Below, one piece after another: positions 1 to 11,698 of a DNA stretch of 64,000 nt (position 1 is its first letter; every line of letters starts with the position of its first letter). Source of the stretch: Lithospermum erythrorhizon (lineage: Eukaryota > Streptophyta > Magnoliopsida > Boraginales > Boraginaceae). The stretch spans positions 1-64,000 of the forward strand of contig JADFUC010000064.1 in the NCBI GenBank assembly GCA_019722365.1. The letters run 5' to 3'. Below the pieces are notes generated by a model, which was not told the origin of the DNA, did no database searches, and saw only the letters and a list, made by a program, of their open reading frames with translations. The translations under genes were made by a program, and so were the position numbers.

Positions 1-1881
1 AGAATGTTGAAGAAATCTTCCTGGCCAACCCAAAGGGCATAGTAGCCAGGATTTTTGTACATTTAAGTAGCCCAAATACATATATGCGACATATGCTATG
101 TGCAATCACCACATTAATATATGTATTTCATGACATTTTCTTGTTAAGTTTAAGATGTCATGAAGCTCGAGGTGATTGAAATCTATAAATAGATTAAATT
201 CTATAAATAGACAGATTCTCTTATTGACAAGGCAACTCTTCATTAGAGGTCCAATCCCACTAGTAAGGGTCTCACATTAATGAGAGTGGTTGAAGTCTAT
301 TACATAGTAATATGATTCACCGTATGCCACACGTCATGCGTCACACTCACAACTACGACGTAGCACGACCGTGATTGAATTGTGAAGTTTTACTGAAGGT
401 ATTCACCGGATTCGAATACGCTTTTGCAAGAACGCAAGAGAATGAGGTAACTATAGTTACATGGAATGGACTGGCTGTTGATCTTCACCGTAATCGGACG
501 CGATAGTAGCATTATGGACATTGTACCATATGAAAAGGCTACCAAGAATTTCAATAATAGGATCGAAGTCTAGTATGCTCCGATGAGTAAACTAAAGGAA
601 GCTTGAACTCGCGTTACAACTTGACCGCCAAATTAATCTATTTTGTTGGTACGTTGTTAAAATAATATGCATTTAATAAGACATGCTTTTAATACATTTC
701 GAGTTGCGTTTAAACCTACCCGATAACCCCAAGAAATGGTTGAAACTCATTTTGATCATAGTCGTGCATGACTATATCGATAATCTTAGTCATCAATGAT
801 TCCTTTTGCCGGTAGACCGGTCAATAATGTAAAGACCGATTGTAAGTATTGCAAAGTGATGTGATTGTAATCACTATCCTCTCGCTTACATATCATGAAG
901 TTTATCTAAGAAGTCATGCAAGCTTAAAGGATCCATGTATGGATTTAAGCATGCATCTCGGAGTTGAGATCCTTCCCCTGTGATTCAACAAAGTTTGGTT
1001 TTCACGAAGCGACTAAGAATCGAACGTGGCAAGTTCAAATGGGAAATTAGTTCATTCACTTTCTCGAATAAGCAAATAATTAATTAAAGCAAAGTTCCTT
1101 TGTGTTTTAATCTGATTGTTAACTAAACTACATGAATGCGTGATTCATTCATATAGTTACCCATTATTTATTTCACATGCCGTTGAAATATATAATATAC
1201 ATGTATTATATCCTCGATGAGTGAAAGTTAAATCCCTAGGTTAGTCTGCTTTCTGCAGCAAATACGAATCGTTGATCACACCTCTTCAAGCCTAGAAACA
1301 TAGATAGCCAAAGGCCTTGGCCGATGTCGATATAGTTAGGCTTAATACATCAAATGACTAACATGGTATTTTGATTAAGGATCAAGATTGGATCACACAA
1401 ATGCGACTAGATCAATACCGCTAATGCCGTCCAAGCGACTGTGAGTCAATGACCGAAACGAATTCACAAGATATGTATATCTGTCCTATGATATTTGTTT
1501 AGAATTTTGTTCGACACTCTTAGACTCATTTTATATATAACTGTGTTATATGAAATTTCAGATTTCTTTGGATTCATGACCTAACGCCCGCTCTTTAACC
1601 GGGATCATAACGTATACGTCATCGCCAATGTGCCGAGTATAAATTCATAGATGTTGATATATTGGGAGGGATTTATCCGCCCTGATATACAAGGAAAGAT
1701 CTCGTGCCTCTCACACGCTTGGTAACATTGGTTTACGGGACGCCATAAATGCTTATTCTGGGTTTCATACCGAGTAAAGAAAGGCGGGCAAGCCATGACA
1801 CACTTATGGTTAGCCTACTACTAGAGATCGCTAAGTGGATAAAGGAATTGTAAAGTACCGGCCCAAGGGCAAAGTGGGGAG
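1..1881 (+). mobile_element. Copia element, 3' non-coding part (partial, continues to the left)
   Basis: About 1190-1510 matches 63660-64000 with many small indels (shared stretches include the ATATACATGTATT block, CCAAAGGCCTTGG, ATGACTAACATGGT and the run ending in TTTGTTTAGAATTT). At the right edge that stretch follows a Copia pol gene, so here it should be the spacer between pol and the 3' LTR. Bases 1-1100 have no recognisable coding sequence and I assign them only by position. The last bases (near 1862-1881) are purine-rich, as expected for a polypurine tract before the LTR. Confidence is good for 1190-1881 and low for the first kilobase. Confidence 0.55.
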
Positions 1882-2865
1882 TGTTGAATCAATGAGAATT
1901 GATTCCCTTTTATTGTGCCAGCCATGCATAATTATGTATCAATTCATTTACCGGGTTGGTTAAACGTGATTAATAGAACTTAGTGTTCACCTTAGTAACG
2001 ACATATTACTAGTGTGGGCTCCTCGCGATAATTTATGCTATGAGCGATTGCTAGATCTTACTATTAATCGCTATAATAATAGTAATTGGTCAATTATTAT
2101 TATTATACATCTTATCATTATCCGAGCTCATGTCACAATACATACAATGATAGTTCGAATAATATTTCATGAATGAAATTAAACGAGACTTGTATATTGA
2201 GAAATGTATTTCAATATTTATATATTTGTCAAATATATATGTTGATGAACATCAATTGGTTAAACTTGCAAGTTTAATCAATTAAGCAATTGAAATCGAT
2301 GAATAACTTGATAAGTTATTCGAATTGACTCGTTAGTATTTTAATTGACTTGTTAAGTTAATTAAAATAGAACAACTCACTAGTAACTCATTATTTACCT
2401 AGAGGCCTGGCAACGTCTAATTAAGCAATCCAGTTAAACCGATTCTAACGAGTTGTTTAACGAGTGGAATTTTTGGGACTCTCGTATTTAAGAGGGACAG
2501 TTTTTCAGCGACATAAGTTTTCATGAAAAAGCCTCCACCTCTCTCTCAAATGCTTCTGGTGAATTGGGAGAGTTTTTTCTCTCCAATTTTCATTTCATCT
2601 TCAAACTCTAGCAAGTTCAAGTACTTTTGTTCAAGCTTCCCCTTGATGCAATCTGTAGGACATCATTTCGATGCTGAACAAACATTGAGGATTTTGAAGG
2701 ATTTCACGCGAGGCACATCGCGATTGGGTTCGTCTGCCTGCTGAAATGTAAGGATTCTCGTGATTCATACATTTATTTTATGTGTTTTAGATTAATTTAT
2801 ATCATTTTGAGGATCCGATGTATGAATTTGGTGTTTATCAATGAAATTCATACTAGATTCTAACA
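1882..2865 (+). repeat. Copia LTR (3' LTR), copy A
   Basis: Begins TGTTGAATC just after a purine-rich stretch and ends GATTCTAACA, giving the TG...CA ends typical of LTRs. It aligns through most of its length with 56677-57671: shared parts include the CATTTACCGGGTTGGTTAAA block, the ATAATAATAGTAATTGGTC block and the final CATACTAGATTCTAACA. Immediately to the right lies Athila integrase sequence, so this Copia element is inserted in an older Athila element. No target-site duplication can be tested because the left end is outside the window. Confidence 0.85.
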
Positions 2866-2879
2866 ATATAGAATCGCAT

Positions 2880-3330
2880 TTAAGACACCTATCGGGTATG
2901 TCTCCTTATCGCCTTGTTTATGGTAAAGCTTTGTCACTTCCAAAGGAGTTGAGCATAAAGCATCATGTGAAATCTCTAAATTTTGATCTCAAGGACGCAG
3001 CGCAAAGAGATTGACGATCTCAACGCAGCTCTTAAAGAGTTCCGTCAGGGGAGCTTATGAAAATGCAAAAATTTACAAGGAGCGAACCAAGGTTAATTTA
3101 TGATAGCTTAATTCCTCGGCCACAGTTTCCCGCTGACAATAAGTTTTGTTGTTTATTCCTGCATCACGCTGCTCCTGTGTTAAAATCTAAATGGTTCGAC
3201 CACATTATTACCCAAGTTTTTCCCTATGGCGCGTGAAATAACTCATGCGAGGAGTATGGCACTTTTAAGGTAAATGGTGAACGCTTGAAACATTATTATG
3301 GTGTACATGAAAGAGTAAATACGGTGGTCA
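2880..3330 (+). pseudogene. Athila-type integrase C-terminus, broken
   Basis: Frame pieces read GMSPYRLVYGKA, then LSLPKEL, then SLNFDLKDA, and near the end GTFKVNGERLKHYYG. These match in order the C-terminal end of Athila-clade integrases (typical forms GMSPYRLVFGKACHLP, LNFDLKAAG and FKVNGQRLKHY), the part of pol that follows the catalytic core. Frames change at several places and stops occur, so it is a remnant. The catalytic D,D-35-E core is not present because the element starts here, at the Copia LTR junction. Confidence 0.8.
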
Positions 3331-3460
3331 TAGTATGCGTCTACCTGATTGAATTTGTTTGTGTCCCTGCTTCTGCCAAAAGACGTTAAACGTAGCGCTA
3401 TCGGGAGTAACCCAATCTTTTTAGATTGCTAGTTATTTTATTTCTAGTTTCATGTGTGTC

Positions 3461-3495
3461 AAAAAAACAAAAAACAAAAAACAAAAAACAAAAAA
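3461..3495 (+). repeat. A-rich tandem repeat (AAAAAAC-type)
   Basis: About five units of AAAAAC/AAAAAAC in a row, just downstream of the integrase remnant. It could mark a polypurine-like region of the Athila element or be simple slippage DNA. Confidence 0.8.
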
Positions 3496-3639
3496 GGTGA
3501 AATTTGCAAAGTGGAGTGTTTCTGGGGGCGCTGATTTACAAAGAGGAGGTCAAATTTTGACCGCAGATGGACTTTTAATAGAAAAATAACGTGCTCCGCA
3601 TTAGCTGCCGAGGTCAATTACTTGTCCACCCCAGTCGAT

Positions 3640-4140
3640 TTTAATTGAAAAATAAAACAAAAAAAATAAGCCAATTCAAGGCTCTTTCACGAGAGAAGGG
3701 CACAACCACGCCCCCATTCACGGATCTCGGCCTTCCCCCCAAATCCACCTCCACCGCACCTCTCTCACCTCGGCCGCATCCGCCGGCCTCCACCTCCCAC
3801 TGGGCCCCAGCCTCCGGCTGCTCACGCCCGCCTCATACTCCGACCGACGTCAGCCCGATCGCCAATGACGCCTCCAACTCCCCACCTCTCTCAAATCCGA
3901 CCGCCATTCCCACACACCCGCCACCCGATCGTGATTCCCCACTCGCCCCATCTCCGGCCAGCCCTCCGAGTCATTTCGCCGGCAGATCCGGCAAAGCTCA
4001 AGCCCAGCCTCCGACGACTCTCCGACCAATCCTCAGATCGTGCCTCCACACCTTCACCCGTCGCCTGCCTCCGGCTTTTAATCTGGCCATGCCCACTCAC
4101 TGTGTTCAGATTGCTGCTTCTGCTTATATCTCTATTTTTT
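3640..4140 (+). other. GC-rich, proline-codon-rich segment inside the Athila element
   Basis: About 500 bases are strikingly C-rich compared with both flanks. One frame is open for 165 codons (3645-4142) and is almost entirely Pro, Ser, Thr and Ala; a second frame is also open for over 100 codons, as happens in C-rich DNA. I see no conserved domain. It lies between the pol remnant and the second ORF of the element, so it is probably untranslated element DNA or a linker, not a gene. Confidence 0.4.
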
Positions 4141-4460
4141 AATTTTCACTCTTATGTTGGTGAAATTTCCGTACTTTATTTTTAATTTAGGTCTTTATTG
4201 ATTTATTTTAGTTATGTCTTATTTCCGCGCATGCTTATCGCTGTGTTTACTTGATTTCGCTTTTGTTTAGTTAATTCTTTAATCGATTTCGTTGTGTTTA
4301 GGCCGATCTTTATTCTCGGCATTTGTTTTAATGTATTTTTAAGCATTATTAGTAGTAATTTATTTTTCTCATTCCGGGGTCGGGATTATCGTTGCAAGTC
4401 ATTAGTTGTGTTTCTGTTACGTGTTCACATTGAATTTGGGGTCGGATTATTTAGTGCAAT

Positions 4461-5510
4461 ATGCCTCCTAAACCTAAGCGTCAAAAGGTCGGGTCTAAGG
4501 TTAAGTCCATGGTTTTGCATCAACCCCTGTGCTCCTCAAGCTTCCGGCTCACGGATGATGCCACTTATCTTGGCATAACGAGAGAAAGGACAATAAGCTG
4601 CGCTTTTTCGAAAAGCGGTGGAAGACGAGAAAAGTCTTATGAGATATGTGAATATTTTGAGAACTTCTCGTCAGATGTACTTTTAGCCCCTCCTACTGAA
4701 GCTTATGTCGATCTTGTTAAAGAATTTTATGCCAACATGGAGTAAAGGGTAACATTACTTCCTTAATCATTAAGACAATCGGTAAGTAAGGGTTCCATGT
4801 AGCTTAATGTGTAGAACTTATCTCGTATTTTACAGTTTCTACGCAGGTTCTTTGACACTAAGTTCGAGACGATGATGACGGGATACCGGTTTGATTTCCA
4901 AAGCCGTATGCTTATTTTCACCTCAACCTAGTACAGTCTACGACTATTAGTTCCACTAAGGATGGGCCTTTCCTACATGAGCGTAATAGGAACAGTATAT
5001 CCACCACCGGGTTAGCGCCCCAGCCAGTATCAGAGATTGCTTGCATCAGAGCGTAGTTCCTCAAGTACTATGAGAGCGGCGTTAGGAAGAGAGATGTCTA
5101 TTTTCTATATAGGATGTTTCATGGGTTGGATGGGTTAGAGCGCCCTGCACTTGCACCTATTCTTATTCAGTATATGCGTCGTGTGCATTTGTCTAAGCAT
5201 GCTGCATTTGTTTATCCCCGACTGCTAACATTAGTATTTGAGCACTTCGTGCCCCTGCACTCTCATGTGTTTCCTCAGATCGACGAATCGTGTTCACAAA
5301 GCTCATCTCACAAGGACAGGATCCCAAGCTCTAGCCCGCCTCTAACAAATTGGGCCGTCACCGCACCATCTACAGGCCTCAGACAAGGACGCATTACGAG
5401 ACAAAATGACGGTGCATTTCGACGAGATTGATGCTCAAGAGACTTTGGCATGCATTTTATGTCAAGCTAACGACGAGGAGGATGCCGATGCCTCCCATCC
5501 ACCTTCTTGA
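4461..5510 (+). pseudogene. Plant retroelement ORF (putative plant transposon protein type), broken
   Basis: Starts MPPKPKRQKVGSK and contains YEICEYFENFS then EAYVDLVKEFYANME, stopping at 4745. This is the shape of the N-terminal part of the 'putative plant transposon protein' family found with Athila-like elements (E-I-x-E-x-F-x then YVxLVxEFYAN). After several frame changes, 5090-5400 reads DVYFLYRMFHGL, QYMRRVHLSKHA and LLTLVFEHFVPLHS, matching the later part of the same family (helical DVYxLYxx and LxxVFExFxVPL). The function of the family is unknown. It lies 3' of the integrase, the position where Athila elements often carry an extra ORF. Multiple stops make it a pseudogene. Confidence 0.6.
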
Positions 5511-6256
5511 TTTAGCCGCCCACCTGCACTTGTCGTGAAGTTTACTTGTCTACTTTTATTTCCTATTTATGCATCGTAGGCAATGTCTTGTTCAAGTAAA
5601 AGTAATGATTGTCCTTAAGTATATGATAAGTTTAACGGATGAATTGATATATCCAGGATCAATAGTGAATTGTATGTCATTCGATGAGATGATTTTCCGC
5701 ATGATCGATTGAGCTTGATTTTGACATTCTTAGCCGGGTGTGATGTTTTGATTGACGCTTGAGTGGATAACTCTCTGTTAGTGAATATACTCCTACCGTG
5801 AGATTTGTATAATTTTATGCTGATTTTCTTTCTGGTGTAATATCAATATGTTTTCAGACTTTCGTAACTTGCTAATCTATATCTCCTCGTTACTTTGTAT
5901 GCATTTATATAAACGATGAAGGCATTTAGGTTAATCCACGTTATCCTAAAAGACTAACCCGATGTATTATCCACTAAATAACCCTCGAGCCTAAGTGACC
6001 TTTTCTTTTGTGATTATATTGCACTTATAAGCCTATAAGCCTTATTTCTAGCATGTTGTCCCTACTGGGAGTGTGTAATTTGAATTAGCTATGTTGAATC
6101 AGTTTGTTAAGAGTCGGAACTAACTGCTGGGGAACGAGAAAACATTTAAGATTGAAAAAAAGTAGAAGTATAGTGAGAAATATGATCTCAAAATGAAAAA
6201 AATTGTGTCTCAAGTTAATTATGAAAAGTATCTTTGATGACAGGTGTACTTCTATG

Positions 6257-6340
<84 letters not shown>

Positions 6341-6837
6341 TAAGTAATATGGCAAGTGAATGATGGTAGTTAAATGAGATGTAGAATGTTGTTGAAGGTT
6401 GTAGTTGTTTAGATGCTCTTTCAACATAATTAATTCGTAGCTCACATCTCCTAGTATTAAAGTCCATAGCCAAATATTTTCCTAACCTTCACCCTAAGCC
6501 TCATTACAACTTGAATAAAGATCTTTAGACTTATGTTGCATGCATTGTTGATAGATTGATAGATGTATAACCAAGCATACAGAGAAACATTCATGATCTG
6601 CACTGAGCGAAAACAAAGAACTCACTTTGATACATTTGAGTGATGAAGTGAGAAATTCACTAGCGTAATTGTCTACTCGATGAATCGATGATATTACGCT
6701 AGCTAAGTAGAAGAGCCATTACTCATGATTGATTGTCGTCTGAGAACTTAACACATACGAAGAACTTGGGATCCTTGGATGTTTGAATTTGCCTGCTTCT
6801 ATGTCATTTGCTCGAGGACAAGCAAGAACTTAAGTGC
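5511..6837 (+). other. Non-coding 3' region of the Athila element
   Basis: No open frame of note. It is AT-rich, contains the TA array at 6260-6337, and ends in the GCTCGAGGACAAGCAAGAAC motif followed by the probable LTR start. Confidence 0.5.
6260..6337. repeat. (TA)n microsatellite
   Basis: About 78 bases of uninterrupted TA dinucleotide. It creates long artificial Tyr-Ile frames that are not genes. Confidence 0.98.
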
Positions 6838-7990
6838 GATAAGTGTTTATTATATAGTTTTTTGAGGCCCTAATCATTAACCGATAAGTTATTTTTACCT
6901 TAATCCGATATAATTTGCATCTGTTTTCATTTTATTTGAGTTTAGGCAATTATCGGGTTAAAGTGAAGGAATCGGGCCTTTGAATTAGAAGATATGAAAG
7001 CAAATGACCAAAATTTACACGAAGTCAAGATTCAGTTAATGTTGATTCATTTATTAATATTAGGTTATGGCAACTAATGAAAGAGGAGGAGTTGTGAGTA
7101 AAAAAAAGATATCTCTCGAATTTCTAGAAAAGAAGTCATCAACTTTGTTGAGCTTTTGGCCATTCACAAAGCTCGCAAGAAATTGAGAAATTAATTACAT
7201 TATGCATAAAGCAAAGTTGAGTTGGATTACTTTTAATTGGTTCAATAATTTTAATTCAAGATATTTTTATTGTTATGATGAATGCTATTAATTTCATGTA
7301 TTTATTTATGTCTTTTATTATGAACTAATTTTATTATTGGTCGACCACATGTGAGTCGGGATCGGATGATTTGATTTTCTCGGGAGTTAATTTAATTTAG
7401 TTTCATAATTTCGATTATCGCGTATACTAGTATTTAATATTCGGTATCACACACTGCTCATATGTTGATTAATTGCTAGAAATAGGATTGTCACTTAGGA
7501 ATTAATAATCAAAACACATGTTTCAATTACCATAGAGACATATGTAATGCCATGTGCAATTTAATAAGCATCTGTTATTAAAAAGATCTCCTATTTTAAG
7601 CTATCATAGAGATATAGTTAGTTTCTTAGGGGACTTAATTGGTGTTAACTGAGAAGTAATATCAATCGTATAGGAATGCTTTTGTTATGAACTATCAGTT
7701 ACTACTGTAAGTTGAATTCGACGACCACATGAAATCAAAGGTCTTAATTATATTTCTAATATTAAGTAAGATTCACTTTTGTGCATTCATTTAGTATTAT
7801 CTAATTTAATTTTAGTCAATTTAGTTGGGCAGTCTAGATTTAAATTTACTCTTTAATTATTAGTTAATTAAGGAGTAAGAAAAAGACCTAGTATTTAGTA
7901 TATTGAAATTTGTGAGACGATACTGTTTATTCATTATATTACTTGACACGAATTCTAATTTAATTCGAACACGAAATCGGTGTTGTCACA
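6838..7990 (+). repeat. Probable Athila 3' LTR
   Basis: The sequence after the GAGGACAAGCAAG motif begins GATAAGTGTTTATTATATAG, as Athila LTRs do (TGATAAG-type start). It runs through an AT-rich non-coding kilobase and may end near GTTGTCACA at about 7988. Both borders are inferred from family habit, since the partner LTR is missing. Confidence 0.45.
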
Positions 7991-8437
7991 TTTCATCTCT
8001 AAATATTTCATACCACATCACTTTATTCATCTTCCATATCATCAAATATCCTCATAATCTTTTACACTCTCCAATAGGAGATATTTGGAAAAGATATTTC
8101 ATTTTCTATTCCCTCCACATCATTTTCTCTTTCCTCCACATCAATTAACATATACCCCACCATATATTCATTCTCTCTCTTATTATTATATTTTATTATG
8201 ATTTTATAATTATAATTATATTTTCAAATAATAATAATAATAAACATTTTTATTTTTAACATGAAAATAATTAAATTTAATTTTGTCGTTATAACTATTA
8301 AAAACAAATTATTATAGTCTTAAAAATCACAACAATATGATATTATTTAAAAGACAAAGCAAACTTACACAATTTATTCGAAAACACAACATTGAACACA
8401 CTCAAACATTTTTAAAAGTAAACAAACAATTTGAAAT

Positions 8438-9736
8438 CTAATTTTGGTTGGCTCCAAACTTTTGCCAAATGTGCTCGACGAGATCTTCTTTCAACTGGAT
8501 ATGTTTGGCCCTATCACGAATTTCAGATCTAGTATGAATGTCTGATTCAGATCTAGCTTGAACATGCACTTCAAACTCTGGTAGCACGTGATTTGGCCTT
8601 TGAGATATGAGCCTGGCCAAAGAAGGTTCGACATGGTTCGAGTCGGGATTTTCACCAGTTCGATTGTACGTATCTTGTTCATCTTCAACAATCATATTAT
8701 GTAAATATAACGCACACCTCATAATTTTTATAAGTCGTGCTTTCTTGGAGAACTCCCACAATCTTGCCGGGGTTGTCGAATGATACTAAAACGGCTCGGG
8801 AGAAACCCAAATGCACGCTCTATGTCTTTCGACAAGATTCTGAGGCTACTTCTAACAATTTAGCTTTCTCACCTGGGAAAGTGAATCAATGGGACAAACA
8901 CGGGCCATTGGGGATAGATGCCATCGAAGTAGAGATAGTATGTCAAGGTTATAATTATACCATTTACGTAGTTTACGAGCTCTGCCTCAATATCGCCGAA
9001 CACCGGGACCTATCTAACACATTGATATCGCTTATCAAAATTCGTAACCCGAAGAAAGCATGCCATATCCATAGGTCATATGATGCAACTGCTTCAAGGA
9101 TTACTGTTGATGTGCCCTTATGTCCACTAGTGAACTGCCCTTGCCAAGCTTTGGGATAATTTTTCCACTGCCAATGCATACAGTCAATACTCCCAATCAT
9201 TCCAGAAAACTCGTTGACCAACCCGCAGTGAGTCTCCATCAGCCTCATTAGGCCTTCACAAATAAGTGGTCTCAAATATGGCTATGATCCTGTCACAAAA
9301 TTTTTCGAGACACTCAAGTACAAGAGTTTCTCCACCTCACGCACTATCACAAGCATCCGCTACTCCATAGGCTAACATGCGATGAACGCAGTGACACTTT
9401 GGAAGAGGGATAGACCAAGTTTCACGTAATTGCCGCTGAGCGAAGTAGGTGTCACGGTTAGAAAGAGACTATACAATACATAGAAATAGTGGCCTTCAGA
9501 TCCGGGTATCTTCGACAAATTGTGACTGTAGGTTGGTGTGTCTGCAAAGTAGTCTTCCAAAAGCCTCTTATGTGCAGCCGATCCCTATCTATGTATTTCC
9601 TCCTATGTGTTCGATTACTTGAAGCTTGCCATTCTCGAAGTAAAAGTGATTGTTGTTCAAGTAAAGACTCTTCCAACTCATATTGTTGTTGGAACTGTTC
9701 AATGTTGAACTCGAAAGGTGGTGGATCCATACTCAT
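8438..9736 (-). pseudogene. PIF/Harbinger (ALP1-like) transposase, broken
   Basis: Read on the minus strand, the N-terminal piece (9736 downward) begins MSMDPPPFEFNIEQF and reaches RRKYIDRDR, a common start block of plant Harbinger transposases. The core piece (9275-8973) reads GMIGSIDCMHWQWKNYP, then GQFTSGHKGTSTVILEAVAS, DLWIWHAFFG and DINVLDRS. These hold the first catalytic Asp (SIDC) and the region of the second (DINVL). The C-terminal piece (8761-8438) reads RCALYLHNMIVEDE, the usual helix with LHNMIVEDE. The three pieces lie in different frames with stops, so no active enzyme is made. Such proteins normally cut and rejoin element ends together with the Myb-like partner. Confidence 0.85.
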
Positions 9737-9957
9737 AAAGAGAACTAAATATTTGAGGATCTATTATGGATAAAAGTTGAGATATAACTTGTATTTCGAT
9801 TTGTGATATTTATAGTGTAAGATTATCGGATTTCAAACATCCAACTTAATAAAATTTAATTAAAAGATAAGGTAGATAAATTATGGACATTATAACATAC
9901 CTGATTTCAAATCTAATATTTACCAAATTGAAATGAATATACGGGCGCCAAGTTAAA

Positions 9958-10038
9958 TCATTATCTGCAGGGTATGGTCTTGTCATTGATAAGTCACAGT
10001 CATTGTCTGTAGGGTATGGTCTTGTCATTGATAAGTCA
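9958..10038. repeat. 42-bp tandem duplication
   Basis: TCATTATCTGCAGGGTATGG... at 9958 is repeated almost exactly 42 bases later at 10000. It lies between the two Harbinger gene remnants. Confidence 0.9.
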
Positions 10039-10171
10039 GAACATTACATCCAAATAGAAAGTACTAATTAAACACTCTCAAACATAAAACTAATGATCAA
10101 ACAATTCACTTGTGAGCATGTTAAACATCTTTTCTTCCATCTCATCCCGATTATCATTTTGGCAATAAAAG

Positions 10172-10960
10172 TTATACCACAACTCCGTCTTTGTTTGTTG
10201 AGGCCAATGTTTCCAATGCTAAAATTTCACTCTCTCTATTTTGTCTAAGAGCAACGATATTAGCATCCATCTTCGAGTACTCATCCTCAAAAAAGACATC
10301 CGACTTCCGCGAGCATGATTTGGATCCAGATGTATCACCCTTCTTTTTTGTTGCTTCTCTTCCTTCTGGGCGTACAAGAACAGGAATGGAGGATGATATA
10401 TCATTACCATCACTGCTACTTTTCCTTTTAGAACCACTACTTCCGCGGTGATGCACCGCATCCAATCATATTTTGGTTGATTACGAACCAACTTCCACTC
10501 TTCAATTAAGGTAAACCTCTTCTTAGTTTTCTCAATGAACAACTCTTCAGCTCTTGATATGTAGTCGTCATCGGACCAACCACTTCGACCCTCTGACATT
10601 GCCTTTCTGTATACACCTATCCAAACACAAAGTCTTTTGTTAATATCACGATAATGACTTACACATTGTGTTTGAGTCCTATATACCAATTAAGCTGAAT
10701 TGTTTGCTCACATAGTCCGTAATTTTTTCAAAAATGTGTCTTCTTTGTTCACTACCCAATTCACTATCATTATCAAGGCGAAAAATAAATCCTATAAAAG
10801 AATTTTGTTTTGCTCGGTACCCCAAATTCCATATTTCGAGTTTGTTTGAGGTTGGAAGCTGGTTGGAGTGTTATCATCATCTTTTCCTAGAGATATTTGA
10901 CTCGGAAACTCTGGAATTTCTCAGATCCACTATCAACGGGAGCACTGCTCCGTGATGGTC
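10172..10960 (-). pseudogene. PIF/Harbinger accessory ORF (Myb/SANT and NAM-associated type), broken
   Basis: Read on the minus strand, 10689-10480 gives QCVSHYRDINKRLCVWIGVY, then SEGRSGWSDDDYISRAEELF, KKRFTLIEEWKLVRNQPKYD. This is the pattern of the Myb/SANT-like trihelix domain found in plant PIF/Harbinger accessory proteins and GSTT3-like or NAM-associated host proteins (CxSHWxxINxxV..FxGxY and F..WxxLRxxPKW). A second frame from 10465 to 10172 gives a Ser/Lys-rich linker with GSSGSKRKSS, then KMDANIVALRQNRESEILALE, the usual C-terminal helix. The earlier N-terminal part is blurred at 10700-10960. Frame changes mean it is not functional. Confidence 0.7.
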
Positions 10961-11698
10961 AGAGTTGGTTTTGCATATCAGATGCCCAAATATAATTATT
11001 TCCACCGCATTGTTATCCATAGTATATATTGATAATTATAGGGATATTGCATCGAAATTAGACGGTGGCATAAAATTTGGATTAGGGGCGACATCATAAA
11101 TTGATTTTGATTTGGTGACATCATAAACTCGTGTTTGTAAATCGGGCATCATTCCTATATTTTATGGATTTTCCGGTTTTGGAATGTTGGGATTTGAGGT
11201 GGTTGATTAGGAAATACAAAATTTGAAGGATAATTATAATTTTGATTCGATCCATGAAAATGCAGAGGATAAATTAGCAAAAAATACTGAGGAAATGAAA
11301 AGAAAGTGAGAAATAAGATTTTTTTTTATGCCCAAATCATAAATCCTAGTTCTCTATTTATGTATTACCAAAAAATAAAAATATTGGTAAAAAAAAATTA
11401 AAAAATAATTTAAACGGCCAAATAATGTAGAGAATAAATGAATTACATTGCCAATGTGAGTCTCCATCTCCATCCCTTCCAATCAAACGCACGTGCCCAT
11501 ATAAAACGAAATTCACGCATGCATGCGACACATTGCCTCCCTATCGGGCCACAAGTAAGATCACCCTTATCCTCTTTCCATCTCCTTACTTCCACCGTGT
11601 ACTCCAGCCCTACTCCCTATTTTTGTCTAAAAATTCAAATTATTGAATATTTCAGAAAAATGGGCAAAAATTGTCCTATGAAATATCTCCCATTGGAG

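Larger units (their letters stand above)
2866..7990 (+). mobile_element. Athila-like Ty3/gypsy element, 3' part, decayed
   Basis: From left to right the segment holds the C-terminal part of an Athila-type integrase, an A-rich repeat, a second decayed plant-retroelement ORF, a non-coding stretch, and the sequence GCTCGAGGACAAGCAAGAAC at about 6810. That motif is characteristic of the region just before the 3' LTR of Athila-like elements. The 5' LTR, gag, protease and RT are absent because the Copia insertion at 1882-2865 forms the left boundary. The right end is approximate. Frameshifts and stops are frequent, so no protein is expected. Confidence 0.7.
8069..11698 (-). mobile_element. PIF/Harbinger DNA transposon, decayed
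   Basis: The block carries the two genes typical of PIF/Harbinger elements on the minus strand: a DDE transposase remnant (8438-9736) and a Myb/SANT-type accessory ORF remnant (10172-10960). It is bracketed by an inverted pair: CTCCAATAGGAGATATTT at 8069-8086 and its reverse complement, with one change, at 11681-11698. The outer ends of the TIRs and the 3-bp target duplication cannot be fixed by eye, so the true element may extend a little further each way. Confidence 0.65.

Noticed and set aside
3645..4142. 165-residue proline-rich protein
   Set aside because: The composition follows from C-rich DNA, a second frame is equally open, and it lies inside the Athila element.
6215..6473. Tyr-Ile repeat proteins, also at 30963-31175
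   Set aside because: They are translations of (TA)n microsatellites.
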